The notes below the pieces were generated by a model. That model made no database searches. It was given only the letters and a program-made list of their open reading frames with translations, and had not been told where the DNA came from. The position numbers and the translations under genes were made by a program. From positions 124,672 to 188,671 of the forward strand of contig NZ_VHQG01000005.1 in assembly GCF_006517435.1 (NCBI RefSeq): a stretch of DNA of 64,000 nucleotides, written 5' to 3'. This DNA comes from Schumannella soli. Its GTDB lineage: Bacteria > Actinomycetota > Actinomycetes > Actinomycetales > Microbacteriaceae. Positions 24,173 through 32,196 of the stretch are shown here, piece after piece; within the stretch, counting starts at the first letter, position 1; each line of letters starts with the position of its first letter.

Positions 24173-25308
24173 CTCTCGTCCTCCGGATCGGGCATGGTCG
24201 TGGGTGCGGCAGCGGGTGCGGTGCCGCCGGCGGCGTCGTCGCCCGAGGTGTTCGGCGCGACGCCCTCGACCGAGGTGGCCGGCAGCCGCACCGTCCAGGT
24301 GGATGCGGCTCCCGCCGTCCGCAGCGTGGCCGCCAGCTCCGTCGCGTGCGCGGCATCCGCGGCGAGGGCCAGCAGGCAGCCGCCGCGACCGCCGCCCGTC
24401 AGTTTGGCACCGAGTGCCCCGGTGGCGCGCGCCCTGTCGATCAGACGGTCGAGCTCGGCTGAGCTGACGTCGAGCTGCTGCAGCTCGGACTGCACGGCAT
24501 CGAGCGTCGCGCCGAGGCCGATCGCGTCGCCGGAGGCGAGCAGTCCGCGCCCGGCTCCGGTCAGCGCGGCGATGCGGCCGACAGGCCCCTCGACGGCGGC
24601 GGGGTCGACCGCGTGCCGCTCGCGCACGGCGCCGACGGCCTCGCGGGTGCCGCTCGCCACGCCGGTGTCGGCGATCACGAAGGCCAGCTCGGCGCCGACC
24701 GACGTCGGCCGACCGACGCCGTGGTCGAACCAGATCGGCGCGGTGCTGATGGTCGTGCGTGCATCCAGCCCGCTCGCCGTGCCGTGGGCGATCCGCTCGC
24801 TCGCCTGCACGAGCGCGAACCGGGTCTCGGGGTCGAGCGTCGCGCCGAACACGGCCGCGACGGCGTCGACGACGGCGCCGGCGACCGCGGCGCTCGAGCC
24901 GAGTCCGCGGGCGACCGGGATGTCGCTGTCGATGCGCAGGTGCAGCGGCGGCGGCTCCGGCGCGGTGAGCGCGGAGCGCGCGGCGAGGGTCCCGCGCAGC
25001 GCGGCGAGCACGGGTTCGAGACGCTCGGGCGCGTCGGCGAGGGGTCCGGAGTAGACGCGGGAGTCGATCCGCGACTCGGCTCCGAGCGCGAGCGGTGTGA
25101 CGGTCGCGACCACGCCGAGCTCGGCGACCGGCAGGGCGATCGCGGGAGCGCCGTAGAGCACGGCGTGCTCGCCGAGCAGGATCGTCTTGCCGTGGGTGCG
25201 CGCCGACCTGGGTGTCGGCGCCGACGACTCGGATCCCGACGAGGCGGGCGAGGATGCGGTGTCGGCCGCGCCGGAGTCGGCGCCGCGCGGGTCGGAGATA
25301 TGGTGCAT
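24169..25308 (-). CDS. mvk: mevalonate kinase
   Basis: GHMP kinase phosphorylating mevalonate, 379 aa. GKTILLGEHAVLYGAPAIALP is the mevalonate-kinase motif 1, VARGLGSSAAVAGAVVDAV the ATP loop and KLTGGGRGGCLLAL motif 3. Both termini (1-35 and the last ~40 residues) are low-complexity Ser/Ala/Pro. First gene of the mevalonate operon; an iron-box-like dyad lies 7-20 bp upstream of its ATG. No isopentenyl diphosphate isomerase is present in this window. Confidence 0.93.
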   Translation of the reverse strand: MHHISDPRGADSGAADTASSPASSGSESSAPTPRSARTHGKTILLGEHAVLYGAPAIALPVAELGVVATVTPLALGAESRIDSRVYSGPLADAPERLEPVLAALRGTLAARSALTAPEPPPLHLRIDSDIPVARGLGSSAAVAGAVVDAVAAVFGATLDPETRFALVQASERIAHGTASGLDARTTISTAPIWFDHGVGRPTSVGAELAFVIADTGVASGTREAVGAVRERHAVDPAAVEGPVGRIAALTGAGRGLLASGDAIGLGATLDAVQSELQQLDVSSAELDRLIDRARATGALGAKLTGGGRGGCLLALAADAAHATELAATLRTAGAASTWTVRLPATSVEGVAPNTSGDDAAGGTAPAAAPTTMPDPEDER

Positions 25309-25314
25309 GGCGGG

Positions 25315-25328
25315 TTAGGCCAGCCTAA
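25315..25328 (-). promoter_or_regulatory. iron-box-like dyad at the mevalonate operon promoter
   Basis: TTAGGC-CA-GCCTAA has the same arms and 14-nt spacing as the core of DtxR/IdeR boxes (TTAGG-N4-CCTAA). On the minus strand the overlapping TAGGCT could be the -10 element, so a bound repressor would block the promoter. About 13-14 of 19 positions fit the IdeR consensus. Confidence 0.4.
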
Positions 25329-25400
25329 TCCTCCAGGCTCCGCTCACGCCGCGCGGTCATCCCGCGTTCAGGGAGCATGCGGCCGGGCGCCGCGTCCGCC

Positions 25401-25844
25401 TCACTTCGTGTCGCGCGCATCCCAGGCGTACCAGTGGTCGTCGGCGCTGAAGACCTTCCAGTTGCCGCACTCGAAGCCGCGCGCCGGAACGTCGTCCGGC
25501 CACCAGGAGGCGTCGCCGTCCGGGTCGCCGCTGAGGTCGGCCGTGCGGCAGTAGTCGGCCGTGATGCCGCCGGTGCTGTCGAAGCGGAACCATGCGCCCG
25601 TCGTCTGCAGGTCGTAGCGCAGACGGATGTCGCGCGCATCCTCGGGCAGCAGCGCCGGCAGGCGGAACGACTCGTCGCTCTTCAACGCCGTCGGCATGTC
25701 GCGGAAGGCGACGCTCTCGCGTCCGTGCGGCCCCGCGATGTCGACGCCCGAGCAGGCGGCGAGGCCGAGGGAGGCGGCGACGCCGACCGCGAGCAGGCCG
25801 CCGGCGGTGAGGATGAGGCGACGCGGGGAGGGGGAGGTGCTCAT
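25401..25844 (-). CDS. lipoprotein of unknown function
   Basis: 147 aa. Signal peptide ending in lipobox LAAC (lipidated Cys31 in GLAACSGVD), so it should be anchored on the outer face of the membrane. The mature part has two further Cys residues (DYCRTAD, FECGNW) and many aromatics (SWWPDDVPARGFECGNWKVFSADDHWYAWDA). I do not recognise the domain. It stands alone between the mevalonate operon and an oxidoreductase gene. Confidence 0.75.
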   Translation of the reverse strand: MSTSPSPRRLILTAGGLLAVGVAASLGLAACSGVDIAGPHGRESVAFRDMPTALKSDESFRLPALLPEDARDIRLRYDLQTTGAWFRFDSTGGITADYCRTADLSGDPDGDASWWPDDVPARGFECGNWKVFSADDHWYAWDARDTK

Positions 25845-25965
25845 GCCTCCACTTCAGCGGGCCGCGGCCGTCCGGGCGTCGACCCCAGGTCGGGTCGAGG
25901 TCGGCCTGCGGGACGATCCCGCCTCATCCTCGGGGAGGGGATCGGCGTGATCGAGCCGCCGCGGC

Positions 25966-26913
25966 TCAGGGCAGCAGCAGGAGCTTCCCGCGCACGTGGC
26001 CCGCTTCGCTCTCGCGGTGCGCATCGGCGGCTTGCGCCAGCGGGTAGGTGCCGGCGATCTCGACATCGAAACCGCCCTCGGCGGCGAGCTGGGCCGCGAG
26101 CACGACACCGGCGAGACGCAGCGCGTTCTCCTCGTCGGTGAGCGGGATCGGGCTTCCGCCGCTCCAGGCGCGGATGCCCCAGCCGGCCGCCTCGCCGCCC
26201 CGCACGATCGTGGCGATGCGGTCGCGGTCGGCGACGAGATCGAGCGACACCTCGATCGCCTCGTCGGTGCCGGCGGCATCCAGCGCGTGCGTCACACCCT
26301 GCGGAGCAGCCGCCCGCACGCGGTCGGCGAGACCCGGGCCGTAGGTCACCGGGATCGCACCCAGCGCAGCCAGACGATCGTGGTTGCGCTCGCTCGCCGT
26401 CGCGACGACGCTCGCGCCGGCGCGCACGGCGAACTGGATCGCGGCCTGGCCGACGGCGCCCGCGCCGCCGTGCAGCAGCAGCGTGTCGCCCTCGGCGACT
26501 CCGAGCGAGGCGACGGCCTGATAGGCGGTTCCGGTCGGGATGCCGAGGGCCGCCGCGTGGGTCCAGTCGAGCCCGGCGGGCTTCGGGAAGGTCTTGGGAC
26601 CGGCCTTGGCGACGATCTCGGTCGCGTAGGCGCCGGCCGCGCTGAGCACGATGACCTCGTCGCCCACGGCGTAGCCCTCGACGCCCGGTCCGACCGCCGT
26701 CACCACGCCGGCGGCGTCGCTGCCGATACGGCGGGCGCTGCCGTCGGTCGGCGCCGGGCGCATGCCCGAGCGCAGCTTCCAGTCGATCGGGTTGACACCG
26801 GCGGCGCGCACCGCGACGACGACCCGGCCCTCGCCGGGCGTCGCATCCTCGATCTCGACGTACTCGAGCACCTCGGGTCCACCGTTCGTGCGGTAGACGA
26901 TCGCGTGGGCCAT
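25966..26913 (-). CDS. NADP-dependent quinone-oxidoreductase-like MDR protein
   Basis: Medium-chain dehydrogenase/reductase of the zinc-free quinone oxidoreductase type, 315 aa. N-terminal GroES-like domain (VRAAGVNPIDWKLRSGMRP), cofactor domain loop LLHGGAGAVGQAAIQFAVRAGASVVATAS, and none of the structural zinc cysteines of alcohol dehydrogenases. GAAGWG…LRLAGVVLAAQLAAEG follows the fold. ATG with GAAGGAG 5 nt upstream. The substrate is unknown. Confidence 0.87.
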   Translation of the reverse strand: MAHAIVYRTNGGPEVLEYVEIEDATPGEGRVVVAVRAAGVNPIDWKLRSGMRPAPTDGSARRIGSDAAGVVTAVGPGVEGYAVGDEVIVLSAAGAYATEIVAKAGPKTFPKPAGLDWTHAAALGIPTGTAYQAVASLGVAEGDTLLLHGGAGAVGQAAIQFAVRAGASVVATASERNHDRLAALGAIPVTYGPGLADRVRAAAPQGVTHALDAAGTDEAIEVSLDLVADRDRIATIVRGGEAAGWGIRAWSGGSPIPLTDEENALRLAGVVLAAQLAAEGGFDVEIAGTYPLAQAADAHRESEAGHVRGKLLLLP

Positions 26914-26979
26914 GTTCGCTCCTTCGACGAGGGGATATTGCGGGGCGAGCGCGGGATCGCGCGCGGAGACGGATCCGGG

Positions 26980-27318
26980 TCAGCGCGCCGCGATCGGCAG
27001 CGGCTCGCCGTCGGTCGACGCGATCACGACGATCGTCGCGCCATCGACGCTTCGCAGCTCGGCGTGCTCGCCCGCGTCCCAGAGGATCGCGCCGCCGGCC
27101 GCGACCTCGGCGCCCTCCGGGCCCGCCACGACGTCGCCGGCCACGACGATCGACAGGCGCTCGCCCGGCTCGACCGCGCCCGACCAGCTGCCGCCGGCCT
27201 CCAGCCGCACGAGGCGGGTGCGAGTGCCGGTCTCGGCGAGTCGCCCCTCCTGAACCCCCTGGGCTCCGGGATGGACGCTGTCGCGCTCGAGCAGGTCGTG
27301 AAGGCGGATGAGTCGCAC
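26980..27318 (-). CDS. small cupin-type protein
   Basis: 112 aa, a single beta-barrel (cupin) domain: LEAGGSWSGAVEPGERLSIVVAGDVVAGPEGAEVAAGGAILWDAGEHAELRS. The first metal-binding histidines of classical cupins are mostly absent, leaving only the H in GEHAELRS, so metal binding is doubtful. Likely a small-molecule sensor or isomerase-like protein. Leaderless GTG start after TAGCAT-N6. The oxidoreductase lies 66 bp downstream. Confidence 0.7.
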   Translation of the reverse strand: MRLIRLHDLLERDSVHPGAQGVQEGRLAETGTRTRLVRLEAGGSWSGAVEPGERLSIVVAGDVVAGPEGAEVAAGGAILWDAGEHAELRSVDGATIVVIASTDGEPLPIAAR

Positions 27319-27324
27319 GGGACG

Positions 27325-27330
27325 ATGCTA
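27325..27330 (-). promoter_or_regulatory. leaderless -10 element of the cupin gene
   Basis: TAGCAT on the minus strand, 6 nt from GTG 27318. Confidence 0.55.
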
Positions 27331-27405
27331 ACCGCGCCGGCACGGAGCCGACGGGCGGGAGGAGCTCAGAAGATACTTCGACGACACCGATCTGGCGGGA
27401 AGTGC

Positions 27406-28182
27406 TCAGAAAATATCGGGCGACGGCGTCGACGCCCACCGGATCGCGACGTCGGCGTGACGGTCGAAGCGGTACCCCGAGCCGCGCACGGTGCGCACGA
27501 TGTCCTCGAAGGCGCCGAGCTTCGAGCGCAGACGACGCACGTGCACGTCGATCGTGCGCTCGTTCGGCACATCCTCGTCCGAGCCCTCCGACCACAGGCT
27601 CGACAGGATCTCGGCCCGCTCGACCGTGCGGCCCTCCCGCAGCACCAGGAACTGCAGCAGCTCGAACTCCTTGTAGGTGAGCGGAGCCGTCTCGCCGTCG
27701 AGCACGACGCGCTTGCGCGAGATGTCGATGACGACGCCGCTGCGGGGCTCGGGGGCGGCCTCCGGCTCGGGGCGCGCCTTCTGCTGAGCCGACGGGTCCT
27801 GCAGCGCGCGGCGCACGACATCCACGTCGCGTCCGCCGGCGCCGGCCGGGGCGAGGGCGACGGCCGCGTAGGCCTCCGCCTCGGGGGCGATCTCGCCGAG
27901 CAGACCCTTGATGGCGCGCACGACTGCGCCGAGGTCGGTACCGGCGGCGAGGGCCTTGGCCTCGTCGAGCCCGATGTAGAGCGCGAAGCCGCGGGCCTCG
28001 GTGCCCTCGGGGACGGCGCGGACGCGCGCCGGAGTGCTGACGGGCGGCTCGGCGACCGGGCGGGGCACGGCGCGGAGACGGGGAGCGGCGGGGGTGGTGC
28101 GGAAGTCGTCGAGAGCGGCGATGGACATGGTGTCGAATCCTTCGGATGCCTGGGGCCCCGTCGGGGTGTCGATGTCAGACAT
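27406..28182 (-). CDS. OmpR-type winged-helix regulator without a receiver domain
   Basis: 258 aa. The C-terminal ~100 residues are a Trans_reg_C winged helix: RKRVVLDGETAPLTYKEFELLQFLVLREGRTVERAEILSSLW, then PNERTIDVHVRRLRSKLG and VRTVRGSGYRFD. There is no phosphorylatable receiver domain. The N-terminal ~150 residues hold a small alpha/beta region (FALYIGLDEAKALAAGTDLGAVVRAIKGLLGEI) after a disordered Pro/Arg segment. Probably a one-component regulator. The 378 bp upstream are gene-free and rich in dyads, consistent with autoregulation. Confidence 0.85.
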   Translation of the reverse strand: MSDIDTPTGPQASEGFDTMSIAALDDFRTTPAAPRLRAVPRPVAEPPVSTPARVRAVPEGTEARGFALYIGLDEAKALAAGTDLGAVVRAIKGLLGEIAPEAEAYAAVALAPAGAGGRDVDVVRRALQDPSAQQKARPEPEAAPEPRSGVVIDISRKRVVLDGETAPLTYKEFELLQFLVLREGRTVERAEILSSLWSEGSDEDVPNERTIDVHVRRLRSKLGAFEDIVRTVRGSGYRFDRHADVAIRWASTPSPDIF

Positions 28183-28560
28183 GGGCCTCAGTGAGTGTGC
28201 GGTGCGGGTGCGGGGAACGGGTTCGCTCGGAGAGAGCGGAGAACCCGGGGGTCCCGATGCCGGCGGTATCGCTGCGGAGGCTGACGCTCGAAAGCGCCGC
28301 GCTCGAGAGCAGGGAGACGGTCATCGGCGGGACCCGGCGAGAAGGTCGCTGGTCAGGCACACATTCGACAGCACATGACCGCACGCACCGGCATCATCAT
28401 GCCGGCATCCCCAGAGGCCTCGCGGGAGGTCAGGGTGTGCACGTTCGCGGTCATGAACGCAAGTTTCATGCACTCACGCAAGATTCGTCAACATCCGGCG
28501 TTATGGATCCTGGCCGCCGTGTCACAGAGCGTCACACAGCGGGTCGGAGCGGGGAGCTGC
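28183..28560. other. 378-bp upstream region of the winged-helix regulator
   Basis: Contains a perfect dyad CCGGCAT-CATC-ATGCCGG (28388-28405), a second dyad CATGAA-N7-TTCATG (28452-28470) and two direct ACGCAAG repeats (28457-28463, 28476-28482). These are candidate operators and promoter for the minus-strand regulator. A 69-codon minus frame (28175-28384) overlaps the regulator start but lacks coding character. Confidence 0.45.
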
Positions 28561-29193
28561 TCAGACGACGCCGTAGAGGCGATCGCCGGCGTCGCCGAGA
28601 CCCGGCACGATGAAGCCGTTCTCATCGAGGTGCGAGTCGACCGCGCCGAGCACGACCGTGACCTCGCGGCCCGCGGTCGCCTCCTCGACGGCCTTCAGGC
28701 CCTCGGGGGCGGCGAGCAGGCAGACGGCGGTGACATCCTTCGCGCCGCGCGCCAGCAGGTAGTCGATCGCGGCGATGAGCGAGCCGCCGGTGGCGAGCAT
28801 CGGGTCGAGCACGAAGCACTGGCGGTCGCTGAGGTCGTCGGGCAGGCGCTCGGCGTAGATGTCGGGCTGCAGCGTCTCCTCATTGCGCACCATGCCGAGG
28901 AAGCCGACCTCGGCCGTCGGCAGCAGCTTGACCATGCCCTCGAGCATGCCCAGTCCGGCGCGCAGGATCGGCACGACGAGCGGGCGGGGGGTCGCGATCG
29001 CGAGGCCCGTGGTCTCGGCGACCGGCGTGGTCACGGGGACCTCGACGACGTGCACGTCGCGGGTCGCCTCGTAGGCGAGAAGCGTCACCAGCTCCTCGGC
29101 CAGCGCGCGGAAGGTCGGCGAGGGCGTCGCACGGTCACGCAGCACGGTGAGCTTGTGGGTGATCAGCGGATGGTCGGCCACATGCACTCGCAT
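28561..29193 (-). CDS. upp: uracil phosphoribosyltransferase
   Basis: Salvages uracil to UMP with PRPP, 210 aa. [13 protein letters not shown] near the N-terminus, [13 protein letters not shown], and the PRPP-binding motif [16 protein letters not shown] are diagnostic; the C-terminal uracil loop is [15 protein letters not shown]. Leaderless start TAGCCT-N6-ATG. Divergent from tadA. Confidence 0.96.
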   Translation of the reverse strand: MRVHVADHPLITHKLTVLRDRATPSPTFRALAEELVTLLAYEATRDVHVVEVPVTTPVAETTGLAIATPRPLVVPILRAGLGMLEGMVKLLPTAEVGFLGMVRNEETLQPDIYAERLPDDLSDRQCFVLDPMLATGGSLIAAIDYLLARGAKDVTAVCLLAAPEGLKAVEEATAGREVTVVLGAVDSHLDENGFIVPGLGDAGDRLYGVV

Positions 29194-29199
29194 AGGCTC

Positions 29200-29205
29200 A
29201 GGCTA
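29200..29205 (-). promoter_or_regulatory. leaderless -10 element of upp
   Basis: TAGCCT on the minus strand, 6 nt from ATG 29193. Confidence 0.6.
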
Positions 29206-29294
29206 CCCGCCGCCGGAGACCTCCGGCACCGGCGTCGACGCGGCCCGCCGTCGCTCCGACGCCGTTCGGTGCGAGACGCGGGCGAGGAGCGCGC

Positions 29295-29759
29295 GTGGAG
29301 TCATCCCTCACCGTCTGGGAGCCGTGGATGCGCCGCGCCCTCGCCGAGGCCGCCGCGGCCGAGCGGCACGGTGACGTGCCCGTGGGCGCGGTGCTGTTCG
29401 ACGGCGCCGGCGAGCTGCTCGCGACCGGTCGCAACGAGCGCGAGCTCACGACGGATCCGACCGCGCACGCCGAGGTCGTCGCCATCCGTTCCGCCGCCGC
29501 CCAGCGCGGGGACTGGCACCTCGAGGATGCGACGCTCGTGGTCACGCTTGAACCCTGCGTGCTGTGCGCGGGGGCGATCGTCGCGGCGCGCATCCCCCGC
29601 GTCGTGTTCGGGGCGTGGGATGAGAAGGCCGGCGCGGCCGGCAGCGTGCACGACCTGCTGCGCGACCGGCGCAGCAACCACCGGGTCGAGGTGCTGCCCG
29701 GCGTGCTCGAGCGGGAGTGCGGCGACGTGCTCGAGCGGTTCTTCAGCGCGAAGCGCTGA
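29295..29759 (+). CDS. tadA: tRNA(adenine34) deaminase
   Basis: Converts A34 to inosine in the tRNA-Arg(ACG) wobble position, 154 aa. Zinc site: H58-A-E60 and P87-C88-x-x-C91 (TLEPCVLCAGAI). RIPRVVFGAWDEKAGAAGS and the NHRVEVLPGVLERECGDVLERFF tail match TadA. GTG start with GAGGAG 5 nt upstream. Convergent with the LCP gene. Confidence 0.94.
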   Translation: MESSLTVWEPWMRRALAEAAAAERHGDVPVGAVLFDGAGELLATGRNERELTTDPTAHAEVVAIRSAAAQRGDWHLEDATLVVTLEPCVLCAGAIVAARIPRVVFGAWDEKAGAAGSVHDLLRDRRSNHRVEVLPGVLERECGDVLERFFSAKR

Positions 29760-29788
29760 GCGTCCCGCTGAAGCGGCGCGACCCGGCG

Positions 29789-31057
29789 TCAGCCGGTCTG
29801 TCCGCGGGAGCAGGTCTGCTGCGACGCCGACTGCCCGGTGATGCTCGTCGGCAGTGCCACCGGGTTGCTCGGGTCGGTGGAGACCTCATCGCCGGGGGCG
29901 CCGGAGGCCGCGCCCGACGCGGGGGCGCTCGCCGCATCCGTCGGCGCCGGCGTCGCGGTGCTGTCGGTGCCGGAGTCGACTGCCGCGCCGCCGAGCTGGC
30001 CGGCCGCGACGGCCTGGTCGGCGGCGATCGCGTCCGTCAGGATCTTCGCGTCCCGCTTGTTGGCGATCGTCACGCTGATGTTGTTGATGTACGTCGGCGT
30101 CGACGGGTACTGCACGAAGGAGATGCGGTCGGCCGGGATGTCCTTGAGGGCGACGGCGATCGAGATCATCGTCTCGCTGTTGGCGAGCTCGGTGCTGAGC
30201 TGCATGTTGTCGGCCGCCGCCGTGGCGAGGTTGTAGAGCGTCGCCGGGTTGGTGAGGGTGTCAGCGCTCTTGATCTTGCGGATCAGGGCCGACATGAAGA
30301 CCTGCTGGTTGCCGATGCGCATCAGGTCGCTGCCGTCGGGAAGGCCGTGACGGGTGCGCAGGAAGGCGAGCGCCTGGGCGCCCTGGATGGTGCTCTCGCC
30401 GGCGGGCAGGTCGAGGCCCGACTTGGGGTCGTCGATCTTGGTGGCGAGGCAGACCTGCACGCCGCCCACCGCATCCGACATGGCGACGACGCCGTCGAAC
30501 TCGATCTTGGCGGCGTAGTCGACCTGCAGGCCGGTGAGTCCGGTGACGGCGGCGGCGACGCAGCCGAGCCCACCGCGCGAGAGCGCCTCGTTGAACTTGA
30601 CGGCGCTCACGGCCGAGGCCTTCGAGCCGTTCTCGCGGGTGCAGGCGGCCTGCGGGCCGTAGAGGTCGCGCGGGATGCTCAGCGCCGTGACCGAGTGCGA
30701 CACCGGCGAGATGTGCACGAGGATCGTGACGTCATTGAGGTTCTCGCCGCGGTCGCCGTAGGTGCTGTTGCCGCCGCCCGAGTCGCTGCCGACGAGCAGC
30801 AGGTTGACGGGGCCCGTGATGGCGCCGACCTTCGGGGGCTTCTGCCCCTCCTGGGTGATGCTGACCGCGTTCTTCGAGATCGTGCTCGTGACGCGGTAGA
30901 AGGCGAAGGCGGCGACGCTGCCGGCGCTGACGACGCCGACGGCGAGGGTCAGCGCGAGCAGGCTCGCGACCGTGCGCGCCGCGCCGCGGCGCCGCTGCCG
31001 GCCGTGCCGGGCGAGGGGGCTCGCGGTCGCGATCTCGTCGTCTCGTCTGCCGGCCAC
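29789..31057 (-). CDS. LCP-family (LytR-CpsA-Psr) cell-wall glycopolymer ligase
   Basis: Membrane enzyme that transfers lipid-linked glycopolymers onto peptidoglycan, 422 aa. Cytoplasmic Arg-rich start, one transmembrane helix (TVASLLALTLAVGVVSAGSVAAFAFY), then the LCP domain: LLLVGSDSGGGNSTYGDRGENLNDVTILVHISP, SIPRDLYGP and AQALAFLRTRHGLPDGSDLMRIGNQQ, with the Arg and Asp residues that bind pyrophosphate. The tail is Ala/Pro/Thr-rich. Start set at GTG 31057 by TACGGT-N7; upstream in-frame codons exist but look noncoding. Confidence 0.9.
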   Translation of the reverse strand: MAGRRDDEIATASPLARHGRQRRRGAARTVASLLALTLAVGVVSAGSVAAFAFYRVTSTISKNAVSITQEGQKPPKVGAITGPVNLLLVGSDSGGGNSTYGDRGENLNDVTILVHISPVSHSVTALSIPRDLYGPQAACTRENGSKASAVSAVKFNEALSRGGLGCVAAAVTGLTGLQVDYAAKIEFDGVVAMSDAVGGVQVCLATKIDDPKSGLDLPAGESTIQGAQALAFLRTRHGLPDGSDLMRIGNQQVFMSALIRKIKSADTLTNPATLYNLATAAADNMQLSTELANSETMISIAVALKDIPADRISFVQYPSTPTYINNISVTIANKRDAKILTDAIAADQAVAAGQLGGAAVDSGTDSTATPAPTDAASAPASGAASGAPGDEVSTDPSNPVALPTSITGQSASQQTCSRGQTG

Positions 31058-31064
31058 GGGGGAG

Positions 31065-31070
31065 ACCGTA
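31065..31070 (-). promoter_or_regulatory. leaderless -10 element of the LCP gene
   Basis: TACGGT on the minus strand, 7 nt from GTG 31057. Confidence 0.5.
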
Positions 31071-31181
31071 ACAACGCGCATCCGCACGACGCCTGGGAAC
31101 GCGCCGGAATCCGGCGTCTCGCCCCGCGCACTGGGGGCGCGGGGCGCGCCGCCGATGCGGCGTCGCGCGCGGCGGTCGTGG

Positions 31182-32144
31182 TCAGTCGGCCGACTTGATG
31201 ATGATCCGGTCGGTCGACGGCGCATCCGCCGCCGACGGGATGTAGATGTCGGGCTCGATGTAGATCGTGCGTGCCTGCGGCACGGCCTCGCGGATGTCGG
31301 ACTCGATCGTGTTGATCGCCGATGCGATCTCGGGCAGCCGGGTCGCCCGCGGCAGCGCGACCTTCGCCGCGACGAGCAGCTCGTCGGGGCCGAGGTAGAG
31401 GGTCTTCATGTGGATCAGCGCCTCGACCTGCGGGTGCGCGTTGAAGGCGTCGCGGATGCGGGTCACATCCTCGGGGTTCGCGCCCTCGCCGATGAGCAGG
31501 CTCTTCGTCTCGATGCCGAGGATGATCGCCACGACCACTAGCAGCAGACCGATGAGCAGCGTGCCGATCGCGTCGAAGACGCCGTTGCCGGTGAGCGCCG
31601 TCAGCCCGACGCCGAGGCCGGCGAAGACGAGACCGGTGAGTGCGGCGGTGTCCTCGAGCAGCACGACCGGCAGCTCGGGGGCCTTCGCGCGGCGCACGAA
31701 CTGCACCCAGGTGCCGGTGCCCTTGAAGGGGCGCGACTCGACGATCGCGGTGCGCAGCGAGAAGCCCTCGAGCACGATCGCGATGGCGAGCACCAGCAGG
31801 GGCAGCCAGGCGTTCTCGAGCGGGTGCGGGTGCTGCAGCTTCTCGATGCCCTCGTAGATCGAGAACACGCCGCCGATGGTGAACAGGATGATCGACACGA
31901 CGAAGGCGTACAGGTAGCGGGCGCGGCCGTAGCCGAAGGGGTGCTCGGCATCCGCCTTCTTCTTGGCGCGGCGGCCGCCGACGAGCAGCAGGATCTGGTT
32001 CGCGGTGTCGGCGAGCGAGTGCACGCTCTCGGCGAGCATCGAGCTCGAGCCGGAGAAGAGGAAGGCGAGGAACTTCACGAGCGCGATGCCGAGGTTCGCC
32101 CCCATCGCCGCCAGGATCGCCTTGCTGCCACCGCTCGCGCTCAC
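31182..32144 (-). CDS. cation diffusion facilitator metal exporter
   Basis: CDF transporter, 320 aa, proton-driven efflux of Zn, Fe, Mn or similar ions. Six-helix membrane domain with the metal-site HSLAD (AESVHSLADTANQ) and DTAALTGLVFAGLGVG, and a cytoplasmic ferredoxin-like C-terminal domain (PQVEALIHMKTLYLGPDELLVAAKV). GTG start with GAGG 8 nt upstream. Divergent from proC. Confidence 0.9.
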   Translation of the reverse strand: MSASGGSKAILAAMGANLGIALVKFLAFLFSGSSSMLAESVHSLADTANQILLLVGGRRAKKKADAEHPFGYGRARYLYAFVVSIILFTIGGVFSIYEGIEKLQHPHPLENAWLPLLVLAIAIVLEGFSLRTAIVESRPFKGTGTWVQFVRRAKAPELPVVLLEDTAALTGLVFAGLGVGLTALTGNGVFDAIGTLLIGLLLVVVAIILGIETKSLLIGEGANPEDVTRIRDAFNAHPQVEALIHMKTLYLGPDELLVAAKVALPRATRLPEIASAINTIESDIREAVPQARTIYIEPDIYIPSAADAPSTDRIIIKSAD

Positions 32145-32183
32145 GAACCGCACCTCGTCTCGTCTCGACAGTGCCCCCAAACC

Positions 32184-32189
32184 TACACT
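32184..32189 (+). promoter_or_regulatory. leaderless -10 element of proC
   Basis: TACACT followed by 7 nt and GTG 32197. Confidence 0.6.
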
Positions 32190-32196
32190 TGCGAGA

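Noticed and set aside
28175-28384. 69-codon minus frame overlapping the winged-helix regulator start
   Set aside because: No ribosome binding site or leaderless promoter, Ser/Arg/Pro-rich composition, and no recognisable fold.
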